41,339 nucleotides of DNA from Colwellia sp. E2M01 (GCF_018860585.1 NZ_JAHKPR010000090.1:1-41339); one strand, 5' to 3'; positions 9,652-20,548 are shown, counted from the first letter of the stretch. Numbers and translations are program-made. The notes: generated by a model not told the origin, from the sequence alone.

Positions 9652-10210
9652 ATTGTTCTTCTTTATTTATAGTTTTAGTTTTAGTTTTAGAGAAACTATC
9701 AAGTGTTAACGGTAATGGCGTATTATAAAACGCAGCTAAAGCGTTAATAAATTGTGTGGCTCTAGGTGGAAAGCCTTGTTCTAAAAAAACTTCAACTTGC
9801 TGAAATACTTTCGCTTTAAACTTTTCAGTATCGGCTTGAAAACCATCTAAATTATCGGATGAAACATTAAACTCTTTTTGCGCTGCAGCATTAAATGCCC
9901 ATTCTATCGCTTGTGGAATAATTTCAACTTGTTCAAATTGTGCTTGCTGTTGTTCATTTCTGCCATCAGGCTCATACCAATAACCGTAATCTTCTAATAA
10001 GCGTCTTTTTTCGCCAGCATGACACCAGTGCGCAATTTCGTGAAAAGCACTAGCATAATAACCATGAGCAAAAACAACTTGGTGATAAGTACAATCATTA
10101 CCCGCAGGAGTATATATTGGCTCATCACCGCCTTTAATTAAACGCGTATTAAAGCTTTCACTAAAACAACGATTAAACAAGGTAATAAGATCTTGATACT
10201 GATAAGTCAT
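9644..10210 (-). CDS. epmC: Elongation factor P hydroxylase
   Basis: A protein of about 188 aa of the YfcM/EpmC family, which hydroxylates the beta-lysylated lysine of elongation factor P, the final step after EpmB and EpmA. The N-terminal NTRLIKGGDEPIYTPA and the motif FAHGYYASAFHEIAHWCHAG are near-identical in pattern to E. coli YfcM; the HExxH-like HEIAHW is the likely iron site. YGYWYEPDGR and SSDNLDGF are also conserved. The ATG at 10210 is chosen because it aligns with the E. coli start; an upstream TTG at 10216 adds only two residues. The C-terminus has a short Lys/Thr tail. Confidence 0.92.
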   Translation of the reverse strand: MTYQYQDLITLFNRCFSESFNTRLIKGGDEPIYTPAGNDCTYHQVVFAHGYYASAFHEIAHWCHAGEKRRLLEDYGYWYEPDGRNEQQQAQFEQVEIIPQAIEWAFNAAAQKEFNVSSDNLDGFQADTEKFKAKVFQQVEVFLEQGFPPRATQFINALAAFYNTPLPLTLDSFSKTKTKTINKEEQYV

Positions 10211-10257
10211 AAACAAGCTGGAATGTTAAAGGGTGATAAAAAAAGTGGGCTATTGTA

Positions 10258-10290
10258 ACCAAAAATGGCGCTTGTTACAGCGCCATTTTA
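10258..10290 (-). terminator. Terminator of the mnh operon
   Basis: A perfect 11-bp GC-rich stem, AAAATGGCGCT (10262-10272) with AGCGCCATTTT (10279-10289), has the loop TGTTAC and a U-run on the minus strand. It lies 75 bases beyond the mnhG stop. No clear gene lies between it and the epmC start. Confidence 0.9.
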
Positions 10291-10364
10291 CCTTGTTTCT
10301 TGCAAAATAGTTTATTGCAAAATATTAAAGCTACAGTTGACGCAGCAACTACTTTATTTTTGAT

Positions 10365-10697
10365 TTAAATATCATCTTCAATATTTTGTTTTCCTTTGGT
10401 GCGTTCAATACTTTCTAATTTATGATGTATAGCTGACTTGATCATAATATAACCACTAATAGGCGCGGTAAGTAATAAAAATATTGATATAAGTATTTCT
10501 TTCACACTTAAACTATCTTGGGTAGTACTAAAGAAAACCATGGCAGCAATTAATAAAGATGCCATGCCTAATGTTGTTGCTTTAGTAGGGCCATGTAATC
10601 TCATAAAAAAATCAGGCATTTTTACTAAACCAATAGAGCCAATAAGCACAAAAGCGCCACCAATTAGCAATAATATTGAAATAATCCATTCTGACAT
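10365..10697 (-). CDS. mnhG: Na+/H+ (or K+/H+) antiporter subunit G
   Basis: A membrane protein of about 110 aa with three predicted helices. The segment GLVKMPDFFMRLHGPTKATT is the hallmark of MnhG/MrpG/PhaG. The start is set at ATG 10697 because GGGTGA lies five bases upstream; a GTG at 10706 has no ribosome-binding site. It is the last gene of the Mrp operon, ten bases after mnhF. Confidence 0.93.
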   Translation of the reverse strand: MSEWIISILLLIGGAFVLIGSIGLVKMPDFFMRLHGPTKATTLGMASLLIAAMVFFSTTQDSLSVKEILISIFLLLTAPISGYIMIKSAIHHKLESIERTKGKQNIEDDI

Positions 10698-10707
10698 AAC
10701 ACTCACC

Positions 10708-10977
10708 CTATTCTATAATATCGCCACGTAACAAGTATTTACATACAGCAACGGTACTTACAAAGCCTAGCATTGCGATTAGTAATGCGGCTTCAAAGTA
10801 TAATTCTGTGCCCATGTTAATACCGTATAAAATAATTAAAGCGATACTATTTATGTACATGGTATCAAGGGCAAGTATTCTATCCGGTACTGATGGTCCC
10901 ACTAATAAACGCCACACATTTAATAACAATGATATACCTATCATCGCAAAGACAATTAAAATCACTGTATCTAACAT
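10708..10977 (-). CDS. mnhF: Antiporter subunit F
   Basis: An 89-aa protein with three membrane helices. The RLLVGPSVPDRILALDTM segment is typical of MnhF/MrpF/PhaF. Its start overlaps the mnhE stop by seven bases. In Mrp complexes F is one of the small subunits (E, F, G) needed for transport. Confidence 0.93.
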   Translation of the reverse strand: MLDTVILIVFAMIGISLLLNVWRLLVGPSVPDRILALDTMYINSIALIILYGINMGTELYFEAALLIAMLGFVSTVAVCKYLLRGDIIE

Positions 10978-11507
10978 TGAAATATCTCCTTAAGAGGCGC
11001 TTCATAACGTGTTTTTATCGTATCAATTAATGCTTGTTCATCTTTTAAATCTAATACATGAATTAATAAAAATCGTTGTTCAAGATCTTCGTCTTTTTTA
11101 AAATCTTCTCGCCAAGGGTATACCTCCGCACTAACCGTTCCCGGTGTTAATGATACCGTACTCGCTAAGATAGTAATGGGCATGCTATGAGTTAAGTCTA
11201 AAGGTACTTTAACAAAGCCCGGCGTTAACTTTTTAGTAGGTCCAAGAATTAATACCGCTACCTGAAAGTTTGCGGTAATAATGTCATATAACACTAACAA
11301 CAAGTGACGAAATGCCAGCCCATATTTAATTACTAACGGTTGCTTTGTTCTAAATGGACTAGTTGCCAAAGGAATAAAAATGGCTAAAATTGCAGCCAAT
11401 AATAAATGCCCATTGGACATACTATTATTTAGAAACAACCACACCAAAAATAATAAAATACTTAATATAGGTGCAGGTAACCACTTAAACCGACTTTCTA
11501 AGCGCAT
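10971..11507 (-). CDS. mnhE: Antiporter subunit E
   Basis: A 178-aa protein of the MnhE/MrpE/PhaE family. It has hydrophobic helices at the N-terminus and the conserved block TILASTVSLTPGTVSAEV, with a cytoplasmic C-terminus containing LLIHVLDL. Its start overlaps the mnhD stop by one base. Confidence 0.93.
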   Translation of the reverse strand: MRLESRFKWLPAPILSILLFLVWLFLNNSMSNGHLLLAAILAIFIPLATSPFRTKQPLVIKYGLAFRHLLLVLYDIITANFQVAVLILGPTKKLTPGFVKVPLDLTHSMPITILASTVSLTPGTVSAEVYPWREDFKKDEDLEQRFLLIHVLDLKDEQALIDTIKTRYEAPLKEIFQC

Positions 11508-13054
11508 TACTTACCTCCTAAAAGAATGATATTAATATTGTTATTAAAATTATGAAGATCAGTTGCCGCACCAACAGCGTATTCGCTTAATGGTCCTGCA
11601 AAAACACTCATTAAAGGTGCTCCTGCAATTAAAATAAGTAAAGCGGCTAACTGCGCTGGATGAACACCTTCTTGCTGAGCTTTTTCGGCTAACTTATGTT
11701 CAGAAATCTTATGCTTATTTGTCGTAGCTTTATGCTGCCAAAACAAAGTACTACCCGCTTTAGCTACCGCAAATAAAACAGCTAAACTCGCTAATAAATA
11801 AAGCGTCCAAAATATTACGCCATATTCAGTTTCCCAAGTTGCTTTAAGTAACCAAATTTTTGCAATAAAGCCAGACAATGGTGGCATACCTATAACCGCA
11901 ACGGCAGCAATTAAAAAGCAAATACCGAGTAACATCGGTTGCGAAACCGGAGTTCCCGCGGTAATACGATCAGCCACCTTGCCGCGTTGATGCCCGATTA
12001 AATCAGCCAAAATAAATAGTGCAGCAGTAACCAGTGTAGAGTGTACTAAATAATAAATAGCCACCGAACTGGCTTCTACCGTTTGCACTGTCACTAAAGC
12101 CACTAGAGTTCCTACAGAAACAATAACTAAATTAGCGACGAGCTTTCTTAAATCTTGACTCGCTAAAACCCCTAATGCCCCCATAGCAATTGTTGCCACC
12201 GCTAACCACCACAACCAGTTTTGTGCCATATGTGTTAATTGGCCAGCTTCTTCTCCAAAAATAAAGGTATAAACTCGCATCATAGAGTAAACCCCTACCT
12301 TGGTCATAATGGCAAATAATGCCGCCACAATAGGCATTGCCGTAGCATAGGTATTAGGTAACCATAAATGTAAAGGTAACAAGGCGCCTTTTAATGCAAA
12401 AACAACAATAAGTAACAAACCACCAATTTTAGCAAGGTATACATCATCACCTTGTAATAACGCGACTTTCTGTGCCATATCGGCCATATTCAGCGTACCT
12501 AATACACCGTATAAAATGCCTAAAGCAATCAAAAATACCGCTGAGCCAACAAGGTTCATGATCACATATTGCAACGCTGCTCGTGTATTTTTTTTATCTC
12601 CACCGTGCATTAATAAAGCGTATGAGGAAATCAACAATACTTCAAAAAATACAAACAGGTTGAAAGCATCGCCTGTTAAAAAAGCACCATTGACACCAAA
12701 AATTAAAAAATGAACAAGCGGGTGAAAAAAGCTACCTTTTTCATCATCGCCAGCAGTGGCATATAACACACAAACAGCGCCAAGTAATGCTGACAAACAC
12801 ACCAATAACGTCGATAATGGATCGGCAACTAAAACAATACCAAACGGAGCACTCCAGTTACCAATGGCATAAACTTGCATACCGTCAGTTTGAACGCTAA
12901 ACAATAAAGCTAAAGAAACAAAGAAAGTGATAAACCCTAAAGTAACCGAGGCTATTCTTCTAATGGCTTTGTTTTTACCACACGGCGGCATTAATAAAAT
13001 AATACCTGTCAACATGGGTAATAACACAGGTAAAGAGGTTAAATGCTGGATCAT
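11507..13054 (-). CDS. mnhD: Antiporter subunit D (NuoM/N-like)
   Basis: A 515-aa polytopic protein homologous to the proton-pumping subunits of complex I. The membrane glutamate E138 in NLFVFFEVLLISSYALL corresponds to the essential TM5 glutamate of the family, and a lysine-containing helix (FALKGALLPLHLWLPNTYA) follows. With MnhA it forms the ion-translocating part of the complex. It overlaps mnhC by four bases and mnhE by one, so the genes are translationally coupled. Confidence 0.94.
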   Translation of the reverse strand: MIQHLTSLPVLLPMLTGIILLMPPCGKNKAIRRIASVTLGFITFFVSLALLFSVQTDGMQVYAIGNWSAPFGIVLVADPLSTLLVCLSALLGAVCVLYATAGDDEKGSFFHPLVHFLIFGVNGAFLTGDAFNLFVFFEVLLISSYALLMHGGDKKNTRAALQYVIMNLVGSAVFLIALGILYGVLGTLNMADMAQKVALLQGDDVYLAKIGGLLLIVVFALKGALLPLHLWLPNTYATAMPIVAALFAIMTKVGVYSMMRVYTFIFGEEAGQLTHMAQNWLWWLAVATIAMGALGVLASQDLRKLVANLVIVSVGTLVALVTVQTVEASSVAIYYLVHSTLVTAALFILADLIGHQRGKVADRITAGTPVSQPMLLGICFLIAAVAVIGMPPLSGFIAKIWLLKATWETEYGVIFWTLYLLASLAVLFAVAKAGSTLFWQHKATTNKHKISEHKLAEKAQQEGVHPAQLAALLILIAGAPLMSVFAGPLSEYAVGAATDLHNFNNNINIILLGGK

Positions 13055-13398
13055 ACTCTACCCTTTTTAATATTTTCTGGAACGTGACCATTAACATGAT
13101 CATTACCTAAGTCAGCTCGCCCTCTAATAGATAAAATAACCACAAAAGCCGTCATTGCAAAACCAATAACAATAGCGGTTAAAACAAAAGCTTGCGGCAA
13201 TGGATCGGCATATTTGGTACTTTCACCCAATATTACCGCGCTGTTCAAACTAAGTCGCCCTGATGCAAATAAAAACAAGTTAACCGCATAAGAAAGCATG
13301 GTTAACCCTAAAACAACAGGGAATGTTCTCGACCTTAATATTAAAAACACACCACAAAAGACTAAAAGCCCCACACAGGCTGCATAGAGTAATTCCAT
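13051..13398 (-). CDS. mnhC: Antiporter subunit C (NuoK-like)
   Basis: A 115-aa protein with three membrane helices, related to NuoK. The conserved ADPLPQAFVLTAIVIGFAMT segment identifies MnhC/MrpC. Its start overlaps the mnhAB stop by one base and its end overlaps mnhD by four. Confidence 0.94.
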   Translation of the reverse strand: MELLYAACVGLLVFCGVFLILRSRTFPVVLGLTMLSYAVNLFLFASGRLSLNSAVILGESTKYADPLPQAFVLTAIVIGFAMTAFVVILSIRGRADLGNDHVNGHVPENIKKGRV

Positions 13399-16190
13399 TA
13401 AATATTTACCTCTTCTTTAGGGGTATTAGCGGTTAATTCACCAAGGCTAGCTAAAATCATTAAGGTTGCTCCAACCACTGTAATATAAACGCCTAAATCA
13501 AATAATAAGGCACTTGCCAGTTCAATTTCACCAATAAAAGGAATATCGAAATAATCAAACCATGTCGTCATAAATGGCTTATCGAAGAACCAACTGCCAA
13601 TACCAGTGAATAAAGCAATAGCCAAACCTGAGCCTATAATTTTACGATAATTAATGGTTAAGCGTACTGCTATCCAATTAGAGCCGTGAGCAATATATTG
13701 CAAAATAAAAGCAATCGCGGTAATTAGACCAGCAATAAAACCACCACCTGGTAAGTTGTGTCCGCGTAAGAAAATATAAAAAGAAACTAATAACGCTAAC
13801 GGTAATAACGACTGCGATATACTTGCTAATAAAACAGGGTAACGCTCTTTCGCCCAAGGTCGTCCTTCGCTATCACTACCCGGCATAAATAAAGGTAAAT
13901 TACCTAACAATTTATAAATACCTAACGCAGCAATACCTAATACACAAATTTCACCCAAAGTATCAAAACCGCGGAAATCAACCAAAATAACGTTAACCAC
14001 GTTTGTGCCACCGCCTCCAGTTTTTGAATTAGCGACAAAAAAGTCTGAAATAGATTCAAATGGACGAGTAATGATTGCATAACAAATACTGCCGATAACA
14101 ATACCTAAAGCTGAAGAAATACCTAAGTCACGTAGAATACGCATCGAGCTAGACTCTCTCGGCGAGTGTTGCGGTAAGAAAAATAACGCGAGCATCAATA
14201 AAACAATGGTAACCACTTCAACAGTTAATTGCGTTAAGGCTAAATCTGGCGCAGAAAAACGCGTAAAAGCAACTGATACCATTAAGCCAACAACGGAAAT
14301 CATCAATAAAGAAACCATACGCGTGCGATACCAAATAACCGTACTAATTGCCCCAATCATTAATAAAGCAGCACCAAGCGCATTATGTAAACCGATAGGA
14401 GTAAGCTCTTTTGCACCCACTAATTTATTCATCTCAAATAATGGCCAACCAGCAGCGAGTAATACCACCAAAAACATTAGCATTAAATAACGTTGTAACG
14501 AGCCATTTTCTATTGCGTTTATCTTTTGTTGACTCCATTTAATTAAAACATAGATAGCATTATCAAAAGATTTTTTAGCATTTACCGTCGGTAATGACGC
14601 TTGGAATAAGAATAAATAACGGCGTTGTGTATATATTAAAATACCGCCCATTACCGCAAAAGCACTCATTAATAATGGCAAATTAAAACCATGCCATAAG
14701 GCAACTTTGAACTCAGGTACATAACCGCCAAGCACTGCATGAGATGCTGAAACTAAAATATCATCAACAACAAAATTTGGAAAAATTCCGACGATTAAAC
14801 ACAAGGCGACTAATATTTCAATTGGCACTCGCATATAACGTGGTGGCTCATGTGGCTGTTTTGGTAAATCAATAGGGTCACCATTAAAGAACACATCATG
14901 AATAAATCGTGCAGAGTACGCTACAGAAAAAGCCGCAGCTACAGTAGCGAGCACAGGAATAACCCAAGATAAAGAGCCAAGTAATTGTTGGTGTAGTGTT
15001 TCAGCAAAAAACATCTCTTTTGACAAGAAACCATTTAACAGAGGTACACCAGCCATTGATGCTGCAGCAACCATGGCAAGAGTTGCGGTATATGGCATAA
15101 ACTTCCACATGCCATTAATTTTCCGCATATCACGCGTACCTGTTTCGTGATCGATAATCCCCGTCGCCATAAATAATGAAGCTTTAAAAGTTGCGTGATT
15201 GATAATATGGAAGATAGCCGCGACAGTCGCTAAATCGGTATTTAGACCAAATAATAAAGTAATCAAACCTAAGTGACTAATTGTTGAATAAGCTAATAAG
15301 CCTTTTAAATCATGTTTAAATAATGCGACATAAGCGCCAAATAATAAGGTGGTTAAACCGGTAATACTGACAATAAAGAACCAAAGATCTGTGCCCGCTA
15401 ATACAGGATAAAAACGTGCTAATAAAAAAATCCCCGCTTTTACCATAGTCGCAGAATGAAGATAAGCACTAACCGGTGTTGGCGCTGCCATCGCATGCGG
15501 CAACCAAAAGTGAAATGGAAACTGGGCTGACTTGGTGAAGGCACCAAGGAGAATTAAAATGAGGCTAACTTCGTACCACTGGCTTGCTTGAATAACTTCT
15601 TTACTAGCTAAAATAATATCCAGATTATAACTACCAACAATATTTCCTAATATCAGTAAACCCGCTAGTAAAGCTAAACCACCACCACCAGTAATGGTTA
15701 ATGCCATTAATGCGCCTTTACGCGCTTCAGACTTATACCACCAATAACTAATTAACAAAAACGAGCTAATACTGGTTAGCTCCCAAAAAAACCAGAGCTG
15801 AATAACATTATTTGACATAACAATACCCAGCATTGCCGTCATAAATAACATTAAATAAGAGTAAAGCTTTGGCATGGAGTCATTTTTACTTAGGTAATAG
15901 CGTGCATAAAAGATAACTAAAATGCCAATTGCTAAAATCATAAAAACAAAGAGAAGTGCTAAGCCATCTAAACGAAAAGCAATATTAATACCTAACAACG
16001 GAAGCCAAGATATGGTTTCACGTATTTCTTCACCAGCAAATACCGCAGGAGCCATATTGACACACATGAATAAAGCGATAATAGGCATAATTAATGACAA
16101 CGTAGTCGACTGATTACGCGATAATTTACCCGTCATTGAAGAAATAATACTGCCAAGTAAGGATAACAAGGGTATCCAAAGCAAAGTCAT
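13398..16190 (-). CDS. mnhA: Antiporter fused subunits A and B (group-2 Mrp)
   Basis: A 930-aa polytopic protein. The first ~480 residues are NuoL-like, with the essential-type glutamate E137 in [18 protein letters not shown] and the motif [30 protein letters not shown] (about residues 226-255). The MrpA-specific C-terminal extension follows. The last ~130 residues are an MnhB domain, recognised by [17 protein letters not shown]. Fusion of A and B with no separate mnhB gene defines the six-gene 'group 2' Mrp operon seen in rhizobia, Pseudomonas and marine gammaproteobacteria. The complex exchanges cytoplasmic Na+ or K+ for protons and supports salt or alkaline tolerance. It is the first gene of the operon, and its promoter must lie in 16191-16505. 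Confidence 0.95.
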   Translation of the reverse strand: MTLLWIPLLSLLGSIISSMTGKLSRNQSTTLSLIMPIIALFMCVNMAPAVFAGEEIRETISWLPLLGINIAFRLDGLALLFVFMILAIGILVIFYARYYLSKNDSMPKLYSYLMLFMTAMLGIVMSNNVIQLWFFWELTSISSFLLISYWWYKSEARKGALMALTITGGGGLALLAGLLILGNIVGSYNLDIILASKEVIQASQWYEVSLILILLGAFTKSAQFPFHFWLPHAMAAPTPVSAYLHSATMVKAGIFLLARFYPVLAGTDLWFFIVSITGLTTLLFGAYVALFKHDLKGLLAYSTISHLGLITLLFGLNTDLATVAAIFHIINHATFKASLFMATGIIDHETGTRDMRKINGMWKFMPYTATLAMVAAASMAGVPLLNGFLSKEMFFAETLHQQLLGSLSWVIPVLATVAAAFSVAYSARFIHDVFFNGDPIDLPKQPHEPPRYMRVPIEILVALCLIVGIFPNFVVDDILVSASHAVLGGYVPEFKVALWHGFNLPLLMSAFAVMGGILIYTQRRYLFLFQASLPTVNAKKSFDNAIYVLIKWSQQKINAIENGSLQRYLMLMFLVVLLAAGWPLFEMNKLVGAKELTPIGLHNALGAALLMIGAISTVIWYRTRMVSLLMISVVGLMVSVAFTRFSAPDLALTQLTVEVVTIVLLMLALFFLPQHSPRESSSMRILRDLGISSALGIVIGSICYAIITRPFESISDFFVANSKTGGGGTNVVNVILVDFRGFDTLGEICVLGIAALGIYKLLGNLPLFMPGSDSEGRPWAKERYPVLLASISQSLLPLALLVSFYIFLRGHNLPGGGFIAGLITAIAFILQYIAHGSNWIAVRLTINYRKIIGSGLAIALFTGIGSWFFDKPFMTTWFDYFDIPFIGEIELASALLFDLGVYITVVGATLMILASLGELTANTPKEEVNI

Positions 16191-16505
16191 AGAGTAAACC
16201 TTTTTAATAATGTCTTAATAAAGTCGAATTAGTACGACTGTAAATGATATTTCACGTGGTGATTCATGTATTTAATAGCATATTATAACATACAAATTAG
16301 TTACAATTTTACTGTATTATTCTTTTCAATGTCTATAATTTGTAATTATACTTTACATGCGTTAAATCAATATAGATGCTGTTAGCTAGATAACAAATAT
16401 AAACCAAAAGTTCATATAATTGTCAGCTTACTGTAAGACTAGTTATAACACTTCAATTTCATGTATTATTCTTATCACTACAATCGTAAAGTTTAAATTT
16501 AACCA
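16191..16505. other. Divergent intergenic region, mnhAB / lrp-family gene
   Basis: This 315-bp AT-rich gap holds no credible gene. It must contain the promoters of the mnh operon (minus) and the Lrp-type regulator (plus). TATTAT-like -10 boxes occur (for example near 16464), but the composition makes single matches uninformative. Its position makes it the natural place for the Lrp-type protein to bind. Confidence 0.5.
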
Positions 16506-16973
16506 ATGAAAAAACTCGATAATATAGATCTGCAAATATTAACATTGCTATATGACGATGCCGATATAACCAACAAAGACCTTGCTGCCCAAATTGGTAT
16601 TGCACCATCCACCTGCTTAGAGCGAGTAAAAAGATTAAAACAAAGCGGCGTGATAAAAGGCTCATTGATTGATGTAAACCTAAAGACTATTGGCGGTAAC
16701 ATTGAAGCAATAGCAGCCATTAGACTGCAACCCTACTCTGAAGAAATAGTAAACCAGTTTAGAGATGATTTACTACAATTTCCTGAAATACTTAACCTAT
16801 ATCACATGGGTGGTAGTTATGATTATTATATTCATATGTCGGTTAAAGATAGTGAACACTTACGTCAGTTTGTATTTGAAAAAATAACTTCACGTGATGA
16901 AGTAACTACTGTAGAAACCTCACTGGTATTTGAACATAGTCGCAGTGGTATTTTGCCTAACTTTGATGACTAA
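16506..16973 (+). CDS. Lrp/AsnC family transcriptional regulator
   Basis: A 155-aa protein. It has an N-terminal helix-turn-helix (about residues 5-50; NKDLAAQIGIAPSTCLERVK) and a C-terminal RAM/AsnC ligand-binding domain ending in TSLVFEHSRSGILPNF. It begins in the family-typical way with LDNIDLQILTLL. It is divergent from the mnh operon, so it may regulate that operon or itself; this is inferred from position only. It is not Lrp itself by sequence, and the effector is unknown. A bidirectional terminator separates it from dnaJ. Confidence 0.9.
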   Translation: MKKLDNIDLQILTLLYDDADITNKDLAAQIGIAPSTCLERVKRLKQSGVIKGSLIDVNLKTIGGNIEAIAAIRLQPYSEEIVNQFRDDLLQFPEILNLYHMGGSYDYYIHMSVKDSEHLRQFVFEKITSRDEVTTVETSLVFEHSRSGILPNFDD

Positions 16974-16985
16974 AATTCCCTCCAT

Positions 16986-17025
16986 AAAAAAATCCCGCGT
17001 TATAAAATATAAGGCGGGATTTTAA
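16986..17025. terminator. Bidirectional terminator between the lrp-family gene and dnaJ
   Basis: The stem AAAATCCCGC (16989-16998) with GCGGGATTTT (17014-17023) has an A-run on the left and a T-run on the right, so it serves both convergent genes. Confidence 0.9.
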
Positions 17026-17046
17026 ATTTAGCCTGTCGCTTTTAAA

Positions 17047-18183
17047 CTAGCTTTTAAGGTCGTCAAAAAACTTTTTAACGCCATCAAAGAAACCTGTTTC
17101 TTTCGGGCTATGTTTTTTGCTACTGCCAGCCATTTTTTCTTCTAACTGACGTAATAAGTCGGCTTGATCACCTGATAAGTTCACTGGCGTTTCAATCACA
17201 ACTTTACACATTAAGTCACCCGTAACAGAACTACGTACTGACTTAACACCTTTACCACGTAAACGGAACATTTTACCTGTTTGCGTTTCTTTAGGTACTT
17301 TAAGCTTAACTTTGCCGCCTAAGGTTGGTACTTCAATTTCACCACCAAGTGCCGCTGTTACAAAGCTAATAGGTACTTCACAGTATAAGTGGTTTTCATC
17401 ACGAACAAAGATACCATGATCACGTACACTCACTTGTACGTATAAATCACCTGCCGGTGCACCGTGCTCGCCCGCTTCACCTTCACCTGATAAACGAATT
17501 CTGTCACCGGTATCAACACCTGCAGGAATTTTAACTGATAACGTTTTAGTTTTCTCAACACGTCCTTGACCGCGACATGAAGTACACTTATCTGTGATGA
17601 CTTTACCAGTGCCATTACAAGTAGGACAGGTTTGTTGAACCGCAAATAACCCCTGGCGCATTTGTACTTGGCCATGCCCATGACAAGTGCCACAAGTTTT
17701 AGCCGAAGTACCTGGTTTAGCACCTGTGCCATCACAAGGCTCACAACTAACGTAAGTTGGTACTTTAATTTCTAAACTTTTGCCTTTAACTGCATCTTCC
17801 AGTGATAAATCTACGTTATAACGTAAGTCTGAACCACGTTGTTGGCGTTGACGACCGCGACCACCACCGCCGCCAAAAATATCACCGAATATATCGCCGA
17901 AGTCTTGACCGAATCCACCGCCGCCAAAACCACCACCGCCACCACCGTGACCACCTTGTTCAAAAGCAGCATGACCATATTGGTCGTAAGCAGCACGTTT
18001 TTGATCATCTTTTAAAACTTCATAAGCTTCTTGGACTTCTTTAAAAGTTTCTTCCATCGCTTTATCGCCTTTCGTACGATCAGGATGATACTTCATTGCT
18101 AACTTTTTATAAGCTTTTTTAATTTCTTTCTCATCAGCGCTTTTTGAAACACCAAGAGATTCATAATAATCACGTTTTGACAT
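17047..18183 (-). CDS. dnaJ: Chaperone protein DnaJ
   Basis: A 378-aa type I Hsp40. The J domain contains HPD at residues 33-35. It is followed by a Gly/Phe-rich linker ([12 protein letters not shown] region) and a zinc-binding domain with four CxxCxGxG repeats ([32 protein letters not shown]). The substrate-binding C-terminal domains follow. It delivers unfolded clients to DnaK and stimulates its ATPase. It lies 374 bp after dnaK; a terminator and a large palindrome occupy the gap, so expression partly independent of dnaK is likely. No clear sigma-32 promoter was found directly before it. Confidence 0.97.
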   Translation of the reverse strand: MSKRDYYESLGVSKSADEKEIKKAYKKLAMKYHPDRTKGDKAMEETFKEVQEAYEVLKDDQKRAAYDQYGHAAFEQGGHGGGGGGFGGGGFGQDFGDIFGDIFGGGGGRGRQRQQRGSDLRYNVDLSLEDAVKGKSLEIKVPTYVSCEPCDGTGAKPGTSAKTCGTCHGHGQVQMRQGLFAVQQTCPTCNGTGKVITDKCTSCRGQGRVEKTKTLSVKIPAGVDTGDRIRLSGEGEAGEHGAPAGDLYVQVSVRDHGIFVRDENHLYCEVPISFVTAALGGEIEVPTLGGKVKLKVPKETQTGKMFRLRGKGVKSVRSSVTGDLMCKVVIETPVNLSGDQADLLRQLEEKMAGSSKKHSPKETGFFDGVKKFFDDLKS

Positions 18184-18360
18184 AAATTTATTTCTTTACT
18201 TCTAGTTGATAGACTAATTTTCTTCATTTTTTTCTATTCATTTACACCGAAGATAGATGCAAAAAAAACAATAAAAAATCGAGAAAAGTAGCAGCAAGTC
18301 ATTTACTCATACTTGCTAATACTTACTTATATTTAACTATGACGTCGATATGCTTTACAA

Positions 18361-18388
18361 ACAAAAGCGCCGATAGTTCGACGCTTTA
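18361..18388 (-). terminator. Likely terminator after dnaK
   Basis: On the minus strand AAAGCG-t-CGA, loop ACTA, TCG-g-CGCTTTT is followed by a short T-rich run (plus-strand arms 18364-18373 and 18378-18387). It lies 170 bases beyond the dnaK stop and may give partial termination before dnaJ. Confidence 0.6.
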
Positions 18389-18426
18389 CGTTAGCTAGTA
18401 AATAAGCTACGAAGATAGCTCAAGCC

Positions 18427-18548
18427 TTTTGCTCGTTAAGATTAAGTTATATCGCTTTAGTTCAAAGAGAAAGCACGCAGCATATAAGTATATGTGAGTA
18501 CTTTCGATGAAGAAATTAAGCGATATAACAACAGCTTAGCGAGTAAAA
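18427..18548. repeat. Large imperfect palindrome in the dnaK-dnaJ gap
   Basis: Two arms of about 60 bases face each other. The left arm begins TTTTGCTCGTTAAG and contains GTTATATCGCTT; the right arm contains AAGCGATATAAC and ends CTTAGCGAGTAAAA. The centre is CATATA-AG-TATATG. Arm identity is roughly 70%, with a fully matched 12-base block. Transcribed, it would form one long hairpin. It may be a MITE-like or REP-like element or a 3' stabiliser of dnaK mRNA. No second copy was noticed in the window. Confidence 0.7.
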
Positions 18549-18557
18549 AACTATTAT

Positions 18558-20474
18558 CTACTTATCGTCTTTAACTTCTTCAAATTCGGCATCAACTACA
18601 TCGTCAGCAGGAGCTTCTTGCTGTGCTTCACCTTCTGGTGCGCCACCTTGAGCTTGTTGCTTAGCTTGAGCAATTTCCATTAACTTAGCTGATGCTTCGA
18701 TTAATGCTTGTTGCTTAGTATCAATGGCTTCTTTGTCGTCGCCTTTGATAGCTGTTTCAAGTTCAGTAATTGCTGCTTCAATTTTCTCTTTATCTTCTTC
18801 TGGTAAATCATCACCAGCTTCAGTTACTTGAGTACGAGTAGCGTGAACCATACCGTCAGCTTGGTTACGAGCAGTGACTAATTCTTCAAATTTAACATCT
18901 GCATCAGCGTTAGCTTCAGCGTCACGTACCATTTGATCTACTTCTTCATCAGATAAACCTGAAGACGCTTTAATCGTAATTTTTTGCTCTTTACCTGTAT
19001 TCTTATCTTTCGCTGTAACATGTAAAATACCATCAGCATCAATATCGAAAGTTACTTCGATTTGTGGCGTACCACGTGGTGCTGGATCAATACCTTCAAG
19101 GTTGAACTGACCAAGTGACTTGTTAGCCGACGCTTGCTTACGCTCACCTTGAACAACATGAACCGTTACCGCAGCTTGGTTATCGTCAGCTGTTGAGAAC
19201 GTTTGTGATTGTTTAGTTGGGATAGTGGTGTTTTTGTCGATAACTTTCGTCATCACGCCGCCCATTGTTTCAATACCTAATGATAACGGCGTAACGTCTA
19301 ATAAAAGAACGTCTGTTACGTCACCAGAAAGAACACCCGCTTGAATCGCCGCACCAGAAGCTACTGCTTCATCAGGGTTAACATCTTTACGTGGTTCTTT
19401 ACCGAAAAACTCAGTTACTGTCGCTTGTACTAAAGGCATACGAGTTTGACCACCAACTAAGATAACATCGTTGATGTCACTAATTGATAAGTCAGCATCT
19501 TTAAGTGCTTGTTTTAATGGCTCTAAAGTTGCTTTAACCATGTCGCCAACTAAAGATTCTAACTTAGCACGTGTTACTTTAACGTTCATGTGCTTAGGAC
19601 CAGACGCATCTGCAGTGATGTAAGGTAAGTTAACATCTGTTTGTTGTGCAGAAGAAAGTTCACATTTAGCTTTTTCAGCGCCTTCTTTAAGACGTTGCAT
19701 AGCTAATGGATCTTTAGTTAAGTCCATACCTGAATCTTTTTTGAATTCAGCTACAAGGTAATCGATTAAACGGTTATCGAAATCTTCACCACCTAAGTGA
19801 GTGTCACCATTGGTAGCAAGTACTTCAAATGTATGTTCGCCGTCCATTTCGTCAATTTCAATGATTGAAATATCAAATGTACCACCACCTAAATCGTAAA
19901 CAGCAACAACTTTGTCACCTTGTTGCTTGTCCATACCGTAAGCAAGTGCCGCTGCCGTTGGTTCGTTGATAATACGTTTAACTTCAAGGCCAGCAATACG
20001 ACCAGCATCTTTAGTTGCTTGACGTTGTGAATCGTTAAAGTAAGCAGGAACGGTAATTACCGCTTCAGTTACTGCTTCACCTAAGTAGTCTTCAGCTGTT
20101 TTCTTCATTTTTTTAAGAACTTCAGCAGAAACTTGTGGTGGAGCAACGTTTTTATCACGTGCCGTAACCCAAGCATCACCGTTGTCAGCTTTAACAATAC
20201 CGAAAGGCATAATGTCTAAATCGCGTTGAACTTCTTTGTCTTCAAAACGACGACCGATTAAACGCTTAATAGCGAATAATGTATTTTTTGGGTTTGTTAC
20301 AGATTGACGTTTAGCAGGTTGACCAACTAATGTTTCACCGTCTTCAGTGTAAGCGATGATTGATGGCGTTGTACGATCGCCTTCTGCGTTTTCAATTACA
20401 CGTGCTTTGCCGCCATCTAAAACAGCAACACATGAGTTAGTTGTACCTAAATCTATACCAATGATTCTGCCCAT
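18558..20474 (-). CDS. dnaK: Chaperone protein DnaK (Hsp70)
   Basis: A 638-aa Hsp70. The nucleotide-binding domain starts [20 protein letters not shown] and includes [19 protein letters not shown] and the [11 protein letters not shown] block. The substrate-binding domain follows [17 protein letters not shown], and the acidic C-terminal tail ends in EEVKDDK, the bacterial DnaK EEVxDxK ending. It folds and protects proteins with DnaJ and GrpE. A sigma-32-type promoter lies upstream at 20549-20575, so it is heat-shock induced. The gene has slightly higher GC and stronger codon bias than its neighbours, as expected of a highly expressed gene. Confidence 0.98.
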   Translation of the reverse strand: MGRIIGIDLGTTNSCVAVLDGGKARVIENAEGDRTTPSIIAYTEDGETLVGQPAKRQSVTNPKNTLFAIKRLIGRRFEDKEVQRDLDIMPFGIVKADNGDAWVTARDKNVAPPQVSAEVLKKMKKTAEDYLGEAVTEAVITVPAYFNDSQRQATKDAGRIAGLEVKRIINEPTAAALAYGMDKQQGDKVVAVYDLGGGTFDISIIEIDEMDGEHTFEVLATNGDTHLGGEDFDNRLIDYLVAEFKKDSGMDLTKDPLAMQRLKEGAEKAKCELSSAQQTDVNLPYITADASGPKHMNVKVTRAKLESLVGDMVKATLEPLKQALKDADLSISDINDVILVGGQTRMPLVQATVTEFFGKEPRKDVNPDEAVASGAAIQAGVLSGDVTDVLLLDVTPLSLGIETMGGVMTKVIDKNTTIPTKQSQTFSTADDNQAAVTVHVVQGERKQASANKSLGQFNLEGIDPAPRGTPQIEVTFDIDADGILHVTAKDKNTGKEQKITIKASSGLSDEEVDQMVRDAEANADADVKFEELVTARNQADGMVHATRTQVTEAGDDLPEEDKEKIEAAITELETAIKGDDKEAIDTKQQALIEASAKLMEIAQAKQQAQGGAPEGEAQQEAPADDVVDAEFEEVKDDK

Positions 20475-20548
20475 TTTGGGAGCTCCTATTCAGTAGTCTC
20501 TACCTGTAATAGGTAGAGTGAAATTAATTAAATTGTTTGTTGAATAAT

